A DNA stretch of 64,000 bases. It comes from an uncultured Clostridia bacterium (lineage in GTDB: Bacteria > Bacillota > Clostridia > Oscillospirales > Acutalibacteraceae). Location: the NCBI GenBank assembly GCA_944384825.1, contig CALWUT010000018.1:1-64000 (forward strand). Reading direction: 5' to 3'. Position numbers and translations under genes: made by a program. The notes under the pieces are model-generated. The model ran no database searches and was not told the origin of the DNA. It saw nothing but the letters and a program-made list of their open reading frames with translations. Of the stretch, positions 36,328 to 44,823 are shown piece by piece (position 1 is the stretch's first letter; each line of letters starts with the position of its first letter).

Positions 36328-38256
36328 CTAGCTAATCTTACTTCCTGCCGGAACAGAATCGTCCACAAACACAACTTTTACATTTCCTTCAAAATTCTGT
36401 GACGCTAAAATCATGCCATGACTTTCAACTCCACACAGCTTAACCGGTTTTAAGTTCGATACTATTATTACTTTTTTACCTACTAACTCTTCGGGATTAT
36501 AAAACTGTGAAATGCCCGAAGCAATAGTTCTGTTTTTTTCTCCGTCGTTAACAAGTAATTTTAAAAGCTTTTTAGATTTTTTTACTTTATCGCATTCTAT
36601 TATTTCTCCAACAATCAGCTGAGACTTAAAAAAATCATCTATATTTATGAATTCCTCAGGTTGTTTCTCTTCAGTTACTTGAGAAGCTTTTAATAAATTA
36701 TCAAGTTCCTCCATTTCAGCTTTTACGTCTATTCTAGGAAAAAGAGCACACCCTTTATATACTGTAATATTTGAAGGCAGCGCTCCCCAGTTTTGTGCCA
36801 TTTCCCATGTACAAAGTTTTTCTTCAGCACCTATCTGACTTTGTATAGTTTTAGCGGTGCTCGGCATAACCGGTGAAATAAGTATGGATACTATTCTTAA
36901 CGCTTCACATAAATTATATAAAACTGTCGCAAGTCTATCATACTTTTCTTTATTTTTGCCAAGTTCCCAAGGCATAGTTTCGTCGATATACTTATTACAT
37001 TTCGAAATAAGCAGCCAAACGTCTCCTAATGCGGACGAAAACTTAAATCTATCCATTTTAAATTGATAATCTTTTACCATATTTATTGCAAATGTAGCTA
37101 GTTCGTTGTCTAAGGCACTAGGTCTTTGAACTTTAGGAAGTGTAAAATTAAAATATTTTTCAACCATCGCTATAGTGCGTGACACTAAATTTCCTAGATC
37201 ATTAGCTAAATCGAAATTAATTCTTTTAATAAGAGCCTCATTACTAAAATAGCCATCCAATCCAAAAGGTACTTCTCTCATCAAGAAATATCTCAATGTA
37301 TCAGCACCATATCTATTACATAAAATTTTCGGATCAACTACATTCCCTTTTGATTTTGACATTTTACTTCCATCACCAAATAAAATCCAACCATGACTGT
37401 AAACTTGCTTTGGTAAAGGCAAATTAAGTGCCATAAGTATTGCCGGCCAAATTACAACATGAAATCTGACAATTTCTTTTCCTACAAAATGAACGTCTGC
37501 AGGCCAATATTTTTTAAAATCTTTATCGTCATTACTCAAATATCCTTGAGCTGTAATATAATTAGTAAGTGCGTCAAGCCATACATAAATCACATGCTTA
37601 CTATCAAAACTTACCGGTACTCCCCAATTAAAACTTGTTCGACTTACACATAAATCTTCAAGTCCTGATTCTATAAACTGAATCATTTCGTTTTTTCTTC
37701 CTTCCGGTTGAACAAACTGAGGATGACTTTTATAGTAATCAAGCAATTTATCTGCATAATTAGAGAGTTTGAAAAAATACGCTTCTTCTTCCATCCAGTT
37801 GACTTCTCTTTCACAATCCGGACATTTACCATCTTTTAACTGCTTATCTGTAAAGAAAGATTCACAAGGCGTGCAATACCATCCTTTATATTTTCCTTTG
37901 TATATTTCCCCTTTGTCATATAACTCATTGAAAATACGCTGTACCGCTTCCTTATGATCTAGATTTGTAGTTCTTATAAACTTATCATAAGAAACTTTCA
38001 TAGTCTTCCATAAATCTTTAAAATCTTCAGCTATAATGTCGACGTATTCCTGAGGAAGCTTTCCTGCTTTAACAGCACTTTGCTCTGCTTTTTGACCATG
38101 CTCATCCATTCCGGTTAAAAACATTACGTCATATCCAAGCATCCGCTTGAAACGCGCCATCACATCCGCAGCTACTGTACTGTAAGTATGACCTATGTGA
38201 GGATGCCCTGAAGCGTAATATATAGGCGTAGTAATATAAAAAGTCTTTTTTTTCAT
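36328..38256 (-). CDS. metG: methionyl-tRNA synthetase
   Basis: This enzyme charges tRNA-Met. The 642-residue protein has the HIGH-type motif ASGHPHIGHTYS, a zinc knuckle region with CTPC and CPDC near residues 128-148, and the KMSKS loop GDGSKMSKSKG near 300. A C-terminal dimerisation/tRNA-binding OB-fold occupies about 540-642 (QLIVGEIIECDKVKKSKKLL). AAAGGAGAAATTAGCT precedes the ATG. Confidence 0.97.
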   Translation of the reverse strand: MKKKTFYITTPIYYASGHPHIGHTYSTVAADVMARFKRMLGYDVMFLTGMDEHGQKAEQSAVKAGKLPQEYVDIIAEDFKDLWKTMKVSYDKFIRTTNLDHKEAVQRIFNELYDKGEIYKGKYKGWYCTPCESFFTDKQLKDGKCPDCEREVNWMEEEAYFFKLSNYADKLLDYYKSHPQFVQPEGRKNEMIQFIESGLEDLCVSRTSFNWGVPVSFDSKHVIYVWLDALTNYITAQGYLSNDDKDFKKYWPADVHFVGKEIVRFHVVIWPAILMALNLPLPKQVYSHGWILFGDGSKMSKSKGNVVDPKILCNRYGADTLRYFLMREVPFGLDGYFSNEALIKRINFDLANDLGNLVSRTIAMVEKYFNFTLPKVQRPSALDNELATFAINMVKDYQFKMDRFKFSSALGDVWLLISKCNKYIDETMPWELGKNKEKYDRLATVLYNLCEALRIVSILISPVMPSTAKTIQSQIGAEEKLCTWEMAQNWGALPSNITVYKGCALFPRIDVKAEMEELDNLLKASQVTEEKQPEEFINIDDFFKSQLIVGEIIECDKVKKSKKLLKLLVNDGEKNRTIASGISQFYNPEELVGKKVIIVSNLKPVKLCGVESHGMILASQNFEGNVKVVFVDDSVPAGSKIS

Positions 38257-38439
38257 AGCTAATTTCTCCTTTATGAATTTAGTGTTTCTTACGATTTATA
38301 TTATATCAGAAAAGTACCATTTACAATTAAAGAAATTTAAAAATAAAAAATCCGTAAGATATAATAAAATAATTTAAACTAGTATTTATGATCAAAAAAT
38401 GTTAAAATTAAGAAAATAAATTTTAGGGAGTGAACTATA

Positions 38440-38942
38440 ATGGACGATAAATTAGTAAATTTGTTAGAAAACAAGGACTTTGTAAAAAAATGGTTACTTT
38501 AAAAACTAAAGAAGAAATAAAAATTTATTTTAAAAGTTATGATTATGAAATCTTAGACGAGGAAATCCAAAACTTAAAAAAATTTTACAGTCAAATTTAT
38601 TCTCAAATCAAAAAGTTAAACTTAGAGTCCAATAAAAAATTTATAAGTTTATGCCAAGATGAACTAGAAAAAGTTTCAGGAGGATTTAGTGATAATGTAG
38701 AAAAAGGAATAATAATAGGAAGTATAGCCGGAAAATCAATAAATTTAGCTATACAATTATACAAGTACTACGTAAAAGATAAAGATTCTAAAGATAGTTT
38801 GCTAAACGAAATAATAAAAAGTGTGGCAGATTGGGATATTCTTACATTAATAGGTTACGGAATAGGCGGAGGAATCGGATATTCAGTTGACGTATACAAT
38901 AAAAATAAACACCGGCAAAGTTATTTAAAAAATTACTTTTAA
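38440..38942 (+). CDS. Nif11-like leader peptide gene, apparent frameshift at an A7 run
   Basis: An ATG at 38440, 10 bp after GGGAG, opens a reading frame of 20 codons (MDDKLVNLLENKDFVKKWLL) ending at 38502. The frame of a 150-residue product overlaps it from 38490. That second ATG has no ribosome binding site. Adding one A to the A7 run at 38484-38490 joins them into a protein whose N-terminus looks like a Nif11-type leader (LLENKDFVKKM, LKTKEEIKIYF) and whose leader ends in CQDELEKVSGG. The core is glycine-rich and hydrophobic (GIIIGSIAGKS, IGYGIGGGIGYS), as in pore-forming peptides. It may be a pseudogene, an assembly error, or expressed by slippage. Confidence 0.6.
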
Positions 38943-38999
38943 TTTTTTAGTATAATTCAAAAACAAGGGTTAATAATATCACCATGGAGGTGAAAAAGT

Positions 39000-39152
39000 A
39001 TGAAAAACAATAACAACACAAACAACACAAACAACAATAACAACACAAACAACAATGCTAGAAATCAGAATCAAAACAACAATTCTAAAAACGTAAATCA
39101 AAATAACAACAGATCAAACAATTCAAATAATTCTCAAAACTGCGGAAGATAA
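39000..39152 (+). CDS. 50-residue asparagine-rich peptide
   Basis: A perfect GGAGGTG at 38986-38992, 7 bp before the ATG, supports this short gene. The 50 residues consist mainly of Asn (over half), with Thr, Gln, Ser, and a C-terminal NCGR containing the only Cys. Codons AAC/AAT/ACA form a near-repetitive 5' half. It lies 57 bp after the Nif11-like gene and before a hairpin. Function unknown. Small Asn-rich proteins occur in spore coats of some Clostridia, but I cannot assign it to a family. Confidence 0.7.
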   Translation: MKNNNNTNNTNNNNNTNNNARNQNQNNNSKNVNQNNNRSNNSNNSQNCGR

Positions 39153-39168
39153 TTAAAATCAAAATAAT

Positions 39169-39216
39169 GAGAGCATTTCTTTTTTCCAATAAACTTGGAA
39201 TCGGGAAATCGCTCTC
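39169..39216. terminator. hairpin between convergent genes
   Basis: GAGAGC pairs with GCTCTC, ATTTC with GAAAT, and TTCCAA with TTGGAA, forming a long interrupted stem. U tracts are weak on both strands. It separates the Asn-rich peptide from ispE. Confidence 0.6.
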
Positions 39217-39230
39217 TACTTATTTATATA

Positions 39231-40112
39231 CTAGCTATTGAATCTTATTAGTTTTATTCCATGACTTATAGGCAAGCACATAAATACGTCTTCATATCGT
39301 GATTTTAAACTTGCAAAACATTTATTAGCTGAATGCTCATTTTCAAAAATTCCATATACAGTTGATCCACTCCCGGACATAAGTGATCCTAAAGCTCCAT
39401 AGCTCATAAATTCATTTTTAATTTCTTTTATGCATTCCTTGTTTATTAAACTTTCAAACCTATTAAATAAATTCTGACAAAATCCTTCAAGATTTGAACT
39501 GCAAATAAAATTTTCAAGCTTATTTAAATTTTGAAATTTTAAACATGAACCTTTATCAAATAAGCTGTAAGCTTTTTGAGTGGAAATTGAAATTTTAGGT
39601 TTTACCAAAACTAAAAAATAATTTAAATTGCTCTTGATAACTTTCAAATCAGTTCCGATTCCACTAGCTCTTGCAGTACCACCTATAATACAAAAAGGAA
39701 TATCTGCACCTACTTTTGAACCAAGCTCCATAAGTTCGTTTTGACTAAAGGGACTTCCGTAAAGCTCATTAAGAGATACTAATACTGCAGCACCGTCACT
39801 ACTTCCTCCTCCTAATCCTGCACTTACCGGTATTCGTTTGTTAATCTCTATCAAAATTCCGGGAGTTTCAATTTTCGATCGGTCGAAAAATAATTTCGCA
39901 CATTTATATGCAATGTCATCTTCCATTTTTAAATCCATTTTCTCGGTGTGTTTGATTGATATGCAACTATCATTAGTTTCTTTTACAGTTATGCAGTCAA
40001 ATAAATTAATACTTTGCATAATCATATCTACATTATGATATCCATCATTCCGCTTATTTAATATTTCCAGTCCTAAATTTATTTTTGCAGGTGCATATGT
40101 TTCTATAACCAT
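39231..40112 (-). CDS. ispE: 4-diphosphocytidyl-2-C-methyl-D-erythritol kinase
   Basis: IspE phosphorylates CDP-ME in the MEP pathway. The 293-residue GHMP-family kinase starts with YAPAKINLGLEI, carries RNDGYHNVDMIMQSI and the ATP loop PVSAGLGGGSSDGAAVL near residue 93. MSGSGSTVYGIF forms the C-terminal GHMP motif. It lies 26 bp downstream of the Clp-like gene. Confidence 0.95.
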   Translation of the reverse strand: MVIETYAPAKINLGLEILNKRNDGYHNVDMIMQSINLFDCITVKETNDSCISIKHTEKMDLKMEDDIAYKCAKLFFDRSKIETPGILIEINKRIPVSAGLGGGSSDGAAVLVSLNELYGSPFSQNELMELGSKVGADIPFCIIGGTARASGIGTDLKVIKSNLNYFLVLVKPKISISTQKAYSLFDKGSCLKFQNLNKLENFICSSNLEGFCQNLFNRFESLINKECIKEIKNEFMSYGALGSLMSGSGSTVYGIFENEHSANKCFASLKSRYEDVFMCLPISHGIKLIRFNS

Positions 40113-40138
40113 TATTTATCCTTACCTAATTTTAGAAT

Positions 40139-41980
40139 TTATAAAATTTCGAAGTCTATCTTTTCTTCACAAATATAGCATCTTATAATACTACCCCGTT
40201 TAAGCTTACCTTTAACAATTAAATCTGCAATTGGCATTTTTATCTTCTTTTCAATCTCTTTCTTTAAGCGTCTTACTCCTAACTTATTATCTTCATCAAC
40301 TTTTGATATGTAATCCTTTACATCATTTTCTATTTCCAAATTTATACCCTGTGACGACAGCTCATGTTCCAAATTTGCAGTAAGTATATCGGCTAACTTG
40401 TTAAAATGCTCTATTCCAACTTTTTGAAATACTATATCACTATCAATTCTTCTTATTAACTCATTTCCTAATATATTTTCCGCCTCATCCATTACTTGCT
40501 TTTTCAAGTCATCAAATGGAATATTTTCTTCTGCGCTTGCAACTATTTCTGAACCTATGGATGATGTAATAATTATTATACTGTTGCTAAAATCTACCTT
40601 CCCTCCGCCGGAATCTAAAATATATCCTCTGTCTAAAATTTCGATTAGTAAATTAATCACGCTCTTATGCGCTTTTTCTATTCCGTCAAACAGTACTACT
40701 GAATAAGGTTTTTCTATTATTTTTCTAACAAGCTCACTCTTATAACTCGAAATGTCACTCTTTACTAGTGACTTTTTAGATTTCTTTTCAGAATACTTAG
40801 CCATGTCCACTCTTATAATACTACCTATTTCTTCTCCTATAGCTTCAGCTAGGTAAGTCTTTCCTACTCCGTGAGGACCAAGAAAAAGAAACGAACCTCT
40901 AGGATGGCCGTCAGATACCAATCCTACTCTGGATCTTAAAATCACTTCACATGTTTCGTCAACTGCTTCATCTTGGCCTACTACATCTTGCTTTATCCGA
41001 GAATTAATTCCTTTTAAAATCTTAGCTTCTTCCGGACTTATTTCCCGAAGTGGAATACCTGTTTCTAATGTAAGATATTCGCGAATTTCTCTTTCTGTAA
41101 TTTCTTCTATCTTTGATTCATTTTTTCCCTCTTCGTTTTTTCTAATAACCATTTCAAGAGTTGATAAAGTGACATCTATAGCTTTATCAGGATAAGTTCT
41201 TCGTTTAATATACCTTCCGGAAAGTTCTACTGCCGCAGAAAGCGCTTCATCACTTATCTTAATTTTTTTGTCCTTTTCCATATCGGGTTTCAAGTTTTTA
41301 AGTATTTGCAATGTTTCAGATCGTGTAGGTTCGCTTAGTAGTACATTAGTAAACCTTCTTTCTAAAGCAGGATCCTTAGAAATAAACGAATATTCTCTTG
41401 TTGTAGTTGCAGCTATTACACTTACTTCTCCTCTATCTAAATACATCTTAAACAGCTCTGCCGCGCCACAGTTTACAATTTGATGAAATTCATCAATAAA
41501 TAAAATCATGTTTTTATCTTCTTTAGCTTTATCAAAAAGTGATCTCATCCTTCCTACCGGCCCTCCGCCTGAATAAGAACGACCTGCTATAAGCTCTACC
41601 ATGTTTACCTTTATAATTTTCTTATTCTTGAAAAGCTCAGGTACTAGTCCTTTTGATATTCGATATGCAAGTCCTTCAATAAGTGCAGTTTTACCTACTC
41701 CTGCTTCACCAATAACACAAGGATTGCCTTTTCCTTTCCTTGAAATTATATCCATAAGGGACTCTAACTCTTTATCTCTTCCTATTACATCATGAAGCTT
41801 ACCTTCTTCAGCTGATTTTGTAAGGTCTTCACAGTATGTTGACATTATAGAATAAGTTTCGATATCTAAATATCCCGTAGAAATTACTAAGTCAGTTAAA
41901 GGTTTAAGTAGCGCGTTACACATAGTATTCAAAAAGGTAGTAAGTAATATTCCAATTGCTGTAGTTAATATTCCATTCAT
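40139..41980 (-). CDS. atypical Clp-family AAA+ ATPase, membrane-anchored and partly degenerate
   Basis: The 613-residue protein has two AAA+ modules like ClpA/ClpC. It lacks the N-terminal Clp repeats and instead starts with a hydrophobic segment (about 4-22). Module 1 has Walker A GEAGVGKT (91-98) and Walker B FIDE (E164), but its pore loop reads SYSGGG instead of KYRGEFE. Module 2 has GPHGVGKT (368-375), but Walker B is LFDG, with G433 in place of the catalytic Glu. The usual GYVG pore loop is missing (ISSYKSE). The long middle domain of ClpB and the ClpP-binding loop are not seen. It probably does not unfold substrates like a normal Clp. AGGAGATTGAATA precedes the ATG. Confidence 0.85.
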   Translation of the reverse strand: MNGILTTAIGILLTTFLNTMCNALLKPLTDLVISTGYLDIETYSIMSTYCEDLTKSAEEGKLHDVIGRDKELESLMDIISRKGKGNPCVIGEAGVGKTALIEGLAYRISKGLVPELFKNKKIIKVNMVELIAGRSYSGGGPVGRMRSLFDKAKEDKNMILFIDEFHQIVNCGAAELFKMYLDRGEVSVIAATTTREYSFISKDPALERRFTNVLLSEPTRSETLQILKNLKPDMEKDKKIKISDEALSAAVELSGRYIKRRTYPDKAIDVTLSTLEMVIRKNEEGKNESKIEEITEREIREYLTLETGIPLREISPEEAKILKGINSRIKQDVVGQDEAVDETCEVILRSRVGLVSDGHPRGSFLFLGPHGVGKTYLAEAIGEEIGSIIRVDMAKYSEKKSKKSLVKSDISSYKSELVRKIIEKPYSVVLFDGIEKAHKSVINLLIEILDRGYILDSGGGKVDFSNSIIIITSSIGSEIVASAEENIPFDDLKKQVMDEAENILGNELIRRIDSDIVFQKVGIEHFNKLADILTANLEHELSSQGINLEIENDVKDYISKVDEDNKLGVRRLKKEIEKKIKMPIADLIVKGKLKRGSIIRCYICEEKIDFEIL

Positions 41981-41998
41981 TATTCAATCTCCTGACTT

Positions 41999-43681
41999 TT
42001 AAAGACTAAATTTATTCATTAGATTTTCTATTTCTGTTTTAGTCCCGGAAAGCTTAATTTCTAAGCTTTTTTGATTAGTTTCTTTTAATATAATATAAGC
42101 TTTTATTTTTGGCTCTGTACCGGAGGGGCGAATAATTATCTCGCCGTCTTCTAATTTTAAAGATATAATATTCAAATTAGAAAAATCTCCTAAATTATTC
42201 TCTAAATAATCCGTTACACTTATTACTTTTGTCTTGTTTATATACTTGGGCGGAAGTTTTCTAAACTGTGACATTATTTTTTTTATCTTCTCTGTCCCTT
42301 CGTAGCCTTTGTATTCTAAACTAAAAGTTTCTTCTCCAAAGTAACCATACTTCTCACTCAACCGCTTAAGTACATCTACAAAAGTTAATCCCTTACCCTT
42401 AAAATAAGCGAACGCTTCACAAGTAAGTAAAGCAGCCGATACAGCGTCCTTGTCTCTTACATAAGTTCCGCATAAATATCCATTGCTTTCCTCAAATCCA
42501 AATATAAATCTCGAAAGCTCGCCTTTATTTTCAAGCTTTAATATTTGACTTGCAATATTTTTGAAACCCGTCGGAACTTCTATTACCTCTACATTTTCTT
42601 TTTCGGCAATTATATTTACCAGCTTACTGCTCACTAGTGTCTTAATAAGAATGGGACTATGAGGTAATTTTAATTTCTCTCTTTTACTTTTAATTATATA
42701 ATAAAATAACAATATCCCTAACTGATTGCCACTAAGCAATATGTACTTTTCTTTGTGCGATACGCATACTCCTAAACGGTCAGCATCGGGATCCGTGGCA
42801 ATAACTAAGTCCGCGTTACATTTCTTAGCTTCCTTAACTGCTAAGTCGAAAACTCGAGGAATTTCAGGGTTGGGATACTTACATGTAGTAAAATTGCCAT
42901 CAGGATAAGCCTGCTCAGCTACCACATTTAAATCATTTAATCCTGACGACTTTAAAATTTCACACACCGGTTTAAAACCGGATCCATTCAAAGGAGTGTA
43001 CACTACTTTTAGATTTGAAAAATTCACATCATTTATTTTTTGATTTAAAATACATTTTAAATAATCTTCGTAAACTTCTTTACCTACAGATAAAATTAAT
43101 CCCTTTTTAACTCCTTCATCAATGTTGAGATATTTAACTTCTTCGAATATATCTACTTTTGAAATCCTATAATATATTTCAGCTGCAGTTTCTTCATTTA
43201 TTTGCGCACCATCAGCTCCGTAACATTTATAACCATTATATTCCGCTTTATTGTGACTTGCCGTAATCATTATTCCAGCATTACACTTAAAATATCTTAT
43301 GCAAAAAGATAGATAAGGAGTCGGCTCGAGCTCATCGGTTAAATATACTTTTATTCCATTTCCCGCTAAAACTTCCGCTGCACAAACAGCAAAATCCTTC
43401 GAATTATTTCTAGAATCATAAGATATTGCTACAGAAGAATTTTTAGATATGTTTTTAAGATAAATTGCTAAGCCTTGGGTTACTCTACGAACTGTATACA
43501 AGTTTATGCGATTCGTTCCCGCACCCATAATCCCGCGTAATCCGGCAGTTCCAAAATTTATAAACTTATAGAATCTATCTTGGATTTCTTTTTCATTGTT
43601 TTTTATATTTATTAATTCCTCTGTAAGTTTAGGGTTGTCCACTTTTTGAAGCCATAATTCGTAATTAGACTTTGCGTCCAT
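41999..43681 (-). CDS. phosphoglucomutase/phosphomannomutase family protein
   Basis: The enzyme shifts phosphate between C1 and C6 (or C5) of a sugar. The 560-residue alpha-D-phosphohexomutase has the phosphoserine loop TASHNKAEYNGYK near residue 145, the metal loop DPDADRLGV near 295, the sugar-binding FGFEESNGYL near 395, and the phosphate-binding RPSGTEPKIKAY near the C-terminus. Length and motifs fit the PgcA group; glucose 1-phosphate/6-phosphate is the likely substrate. It ends 18 bp before the Clp-like gene. Confidence 0.92.
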   Translation of the reverse strand: MDAKSNYELWLQKVDNPKLTEELINIKNNEKEIQDRFYKFINFGTAGLRGIMGAGTNRINLYTVRRVTQGLAIYLKNISKNSSVAISYDSRNNSKDFAVCAAEVLAGNGIKVYLTDELEPTPYLSFCIRYFKCNAGIMITASHNKAEYNGYKCYGADGAQINEETAAEIYYRISKVDIFEEVKYLNIDEGVKKGLILSVGKEVYEDYLKCILNQKINDVNFSNLKVVYTPLNGSGFKPVCEILKSSGLNDLNVVAEQAYPDGNFTTCKYPNPEIPRVFDLAVKEAKKCNADLVIATDPDADRLGVCVSHKEKYILLSGNQLGILLFYYIIKSKREKLKLPHSPILIKTLVSSKLVNIIAEKENVEVIEVPTGFKNIASQILKLENKGELSRFIFGFEESNGYLCGTYVRDKDAVSAALLTCEAFAYFKGKGLTFVDVLKRLSEKYGYFGEETFSLEYKGYEGTEKIKKIMSQFRKLPPKYINKTKVISVTDYLENNLGDFSNLNIISLKLEDGEIIIRPSGTEPKIKAYIILKETNQKSLEIKLSGTKTEIENLMNKFSL

Positions 43682-43770
43682 ATTTTAATTCAGTCCTTTA
43701 AGTGTAAAATTAATTGTAAACGCAATATATCACTTTTCTAACTAAATTTCAATACATTATACTTTGCTAT

Positions 43771-44682
43771 TTAAACTTGCATTATAGAACTTATATAAAG
43801 CATTTCTTTAATTTTATTATATACTGAATTTAACTCAGAAGCTGGTAAAGGATTTTTCCCTTTTCCAATTTCCACCGTAAATGCCGGCTTTCTGAACTTC
43901 TCTATAAACCAATCTTTAAATCCTCCTCCAACCGCCAGACCCTCAGGCTTACTTACTGTATACCCCGAAGATAACGCCATAATATTTGCTATATTCTCAG
44001 ATTTTTTCGGAGTGTTTACACCATAATCCCAATAAATCTCTTCTCCTTGACTGTGAAATGCAATTGCAGAATTAAAATTATTTTTTCTGCAAAAAGAAGT
44101 TAAAGCTAATGTTTCAAGTTCACTATGAGGATGAGTTCCACCATATCTTGTAGAACCAGGGCCTAAAATTCCTTTTTCCTTTTCCATTAAATGAAGTTCA
44201 TTCCATCCAGCGTCATAATTGTGATTTAAATCTACTCCTCGAGCATTAGCTTGCCAGTTGGAAGTTCTTCCTCTGCTTATTTTCTCTATAAAATTTGCAT
44301 ACTTCCCTGCACTTTGACTTCCTATCAATGAAATTTCCACTCCGTCCGGATTAATACAAGGAACTACAGTCAATCCTTGACATTCAAAACATTTTTTTAA
44401 ATCAATTCCACACACTTTCCTGTTTTGTTTTATATTCTCACAGACTTCCCTTAAAAATTTTAAAACCACTAAGGACGTTAGCCATTCCATTCCATGATGA
44501 CTTCCCACCCATAAATTCATGTTAGTTTTATTTCCTAAATGAATAAATTCTATGGGTCTTCCGCAGTAGCTTCTTCCAATTGAACCCAAAAAAAGAAATT
44601 TATAATCCTTTATCATATTATTGATTATTTTTTTTCTAACACTATAAGTAAACTTTTGGTTTCCAGAAAGTAATTCTAACAT
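43771..44682 (-). CDS. M14 family zinc carboxypeptidase
   Basis: The 303-residue protein has the M14 zinc site HHGMEW (H63, E66) and a later His in AFHSQGEEIYW. RGVDLNHNYDAGW supplies substrate-binding residues, and FTVEIGKGKNP supplies the catalytic Glu. No signal peptide or LysM domain is seen. It resembles gamma-D-Glu-meso-diaminopimelate peptidases that cut peptidoglycan stem peptides, so wall recycling or sporulation is likely. AAAGGAGAGATTAAGA precedes the ATG. Confidence 0.88.
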   Translation of the reverse strand: MLELLSGNQKFTYSVRKKIINNMIKDYKFLFLGSIGRSYCGRPIEFIHLGNKTNMNLWVGSHHGMEWLTSLVVLKFLREVCENIKQNRKVCGIDLKKCFECQGLTVVPCINPDGVEISLIGSQSAGKYANFIEKISRGRTSNWQANARGVDLNHNYDAGWNELHLMEKEKGILGPGSTRYGGTHPHSELETLALTSFCRKNNFNSAIAFHSQGEEIYWDYGVNTPKKSENIANIMALSSGYTVSKPEGLAVGGGFKDWFIEKFRKPAFTVEIGKGKNPLPASELNSVYNKIKEMLYISSIMQV

Positions 44683-44754
44683 TCTTAATCTCTCCTTTAA
44701 AAACCAGATTATATATAATATAAAATCAAAATTGTAGAGTAATTATAAAATATG

Positions 44755-44782
44755 TTGAAATAATCTTTATAATAAGTATAAT
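44755..44782 (+). promoter_or_regulatory. promoter of the giant surface protein
   Basis: TTGAAA at 44755-44760 and TATAAT at 44777-44782 are 16 bp apart, 41 bp before the start codon. Confidence 0.55.
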
Positions 44783-44823
44783 TATATTAAATTAGACATA
44801 AATCATTTTGGAGGTTATTATGT

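Noticed and set aside
39000..39060. The AACAACAATAACAAC tract as a CRISPR-like or microsatellite repeat
   Set aside because: It is in frame within a short gene with a perfect ribosome binding site; no spacers are present. No CRISPR array was seen anywhere in the window.
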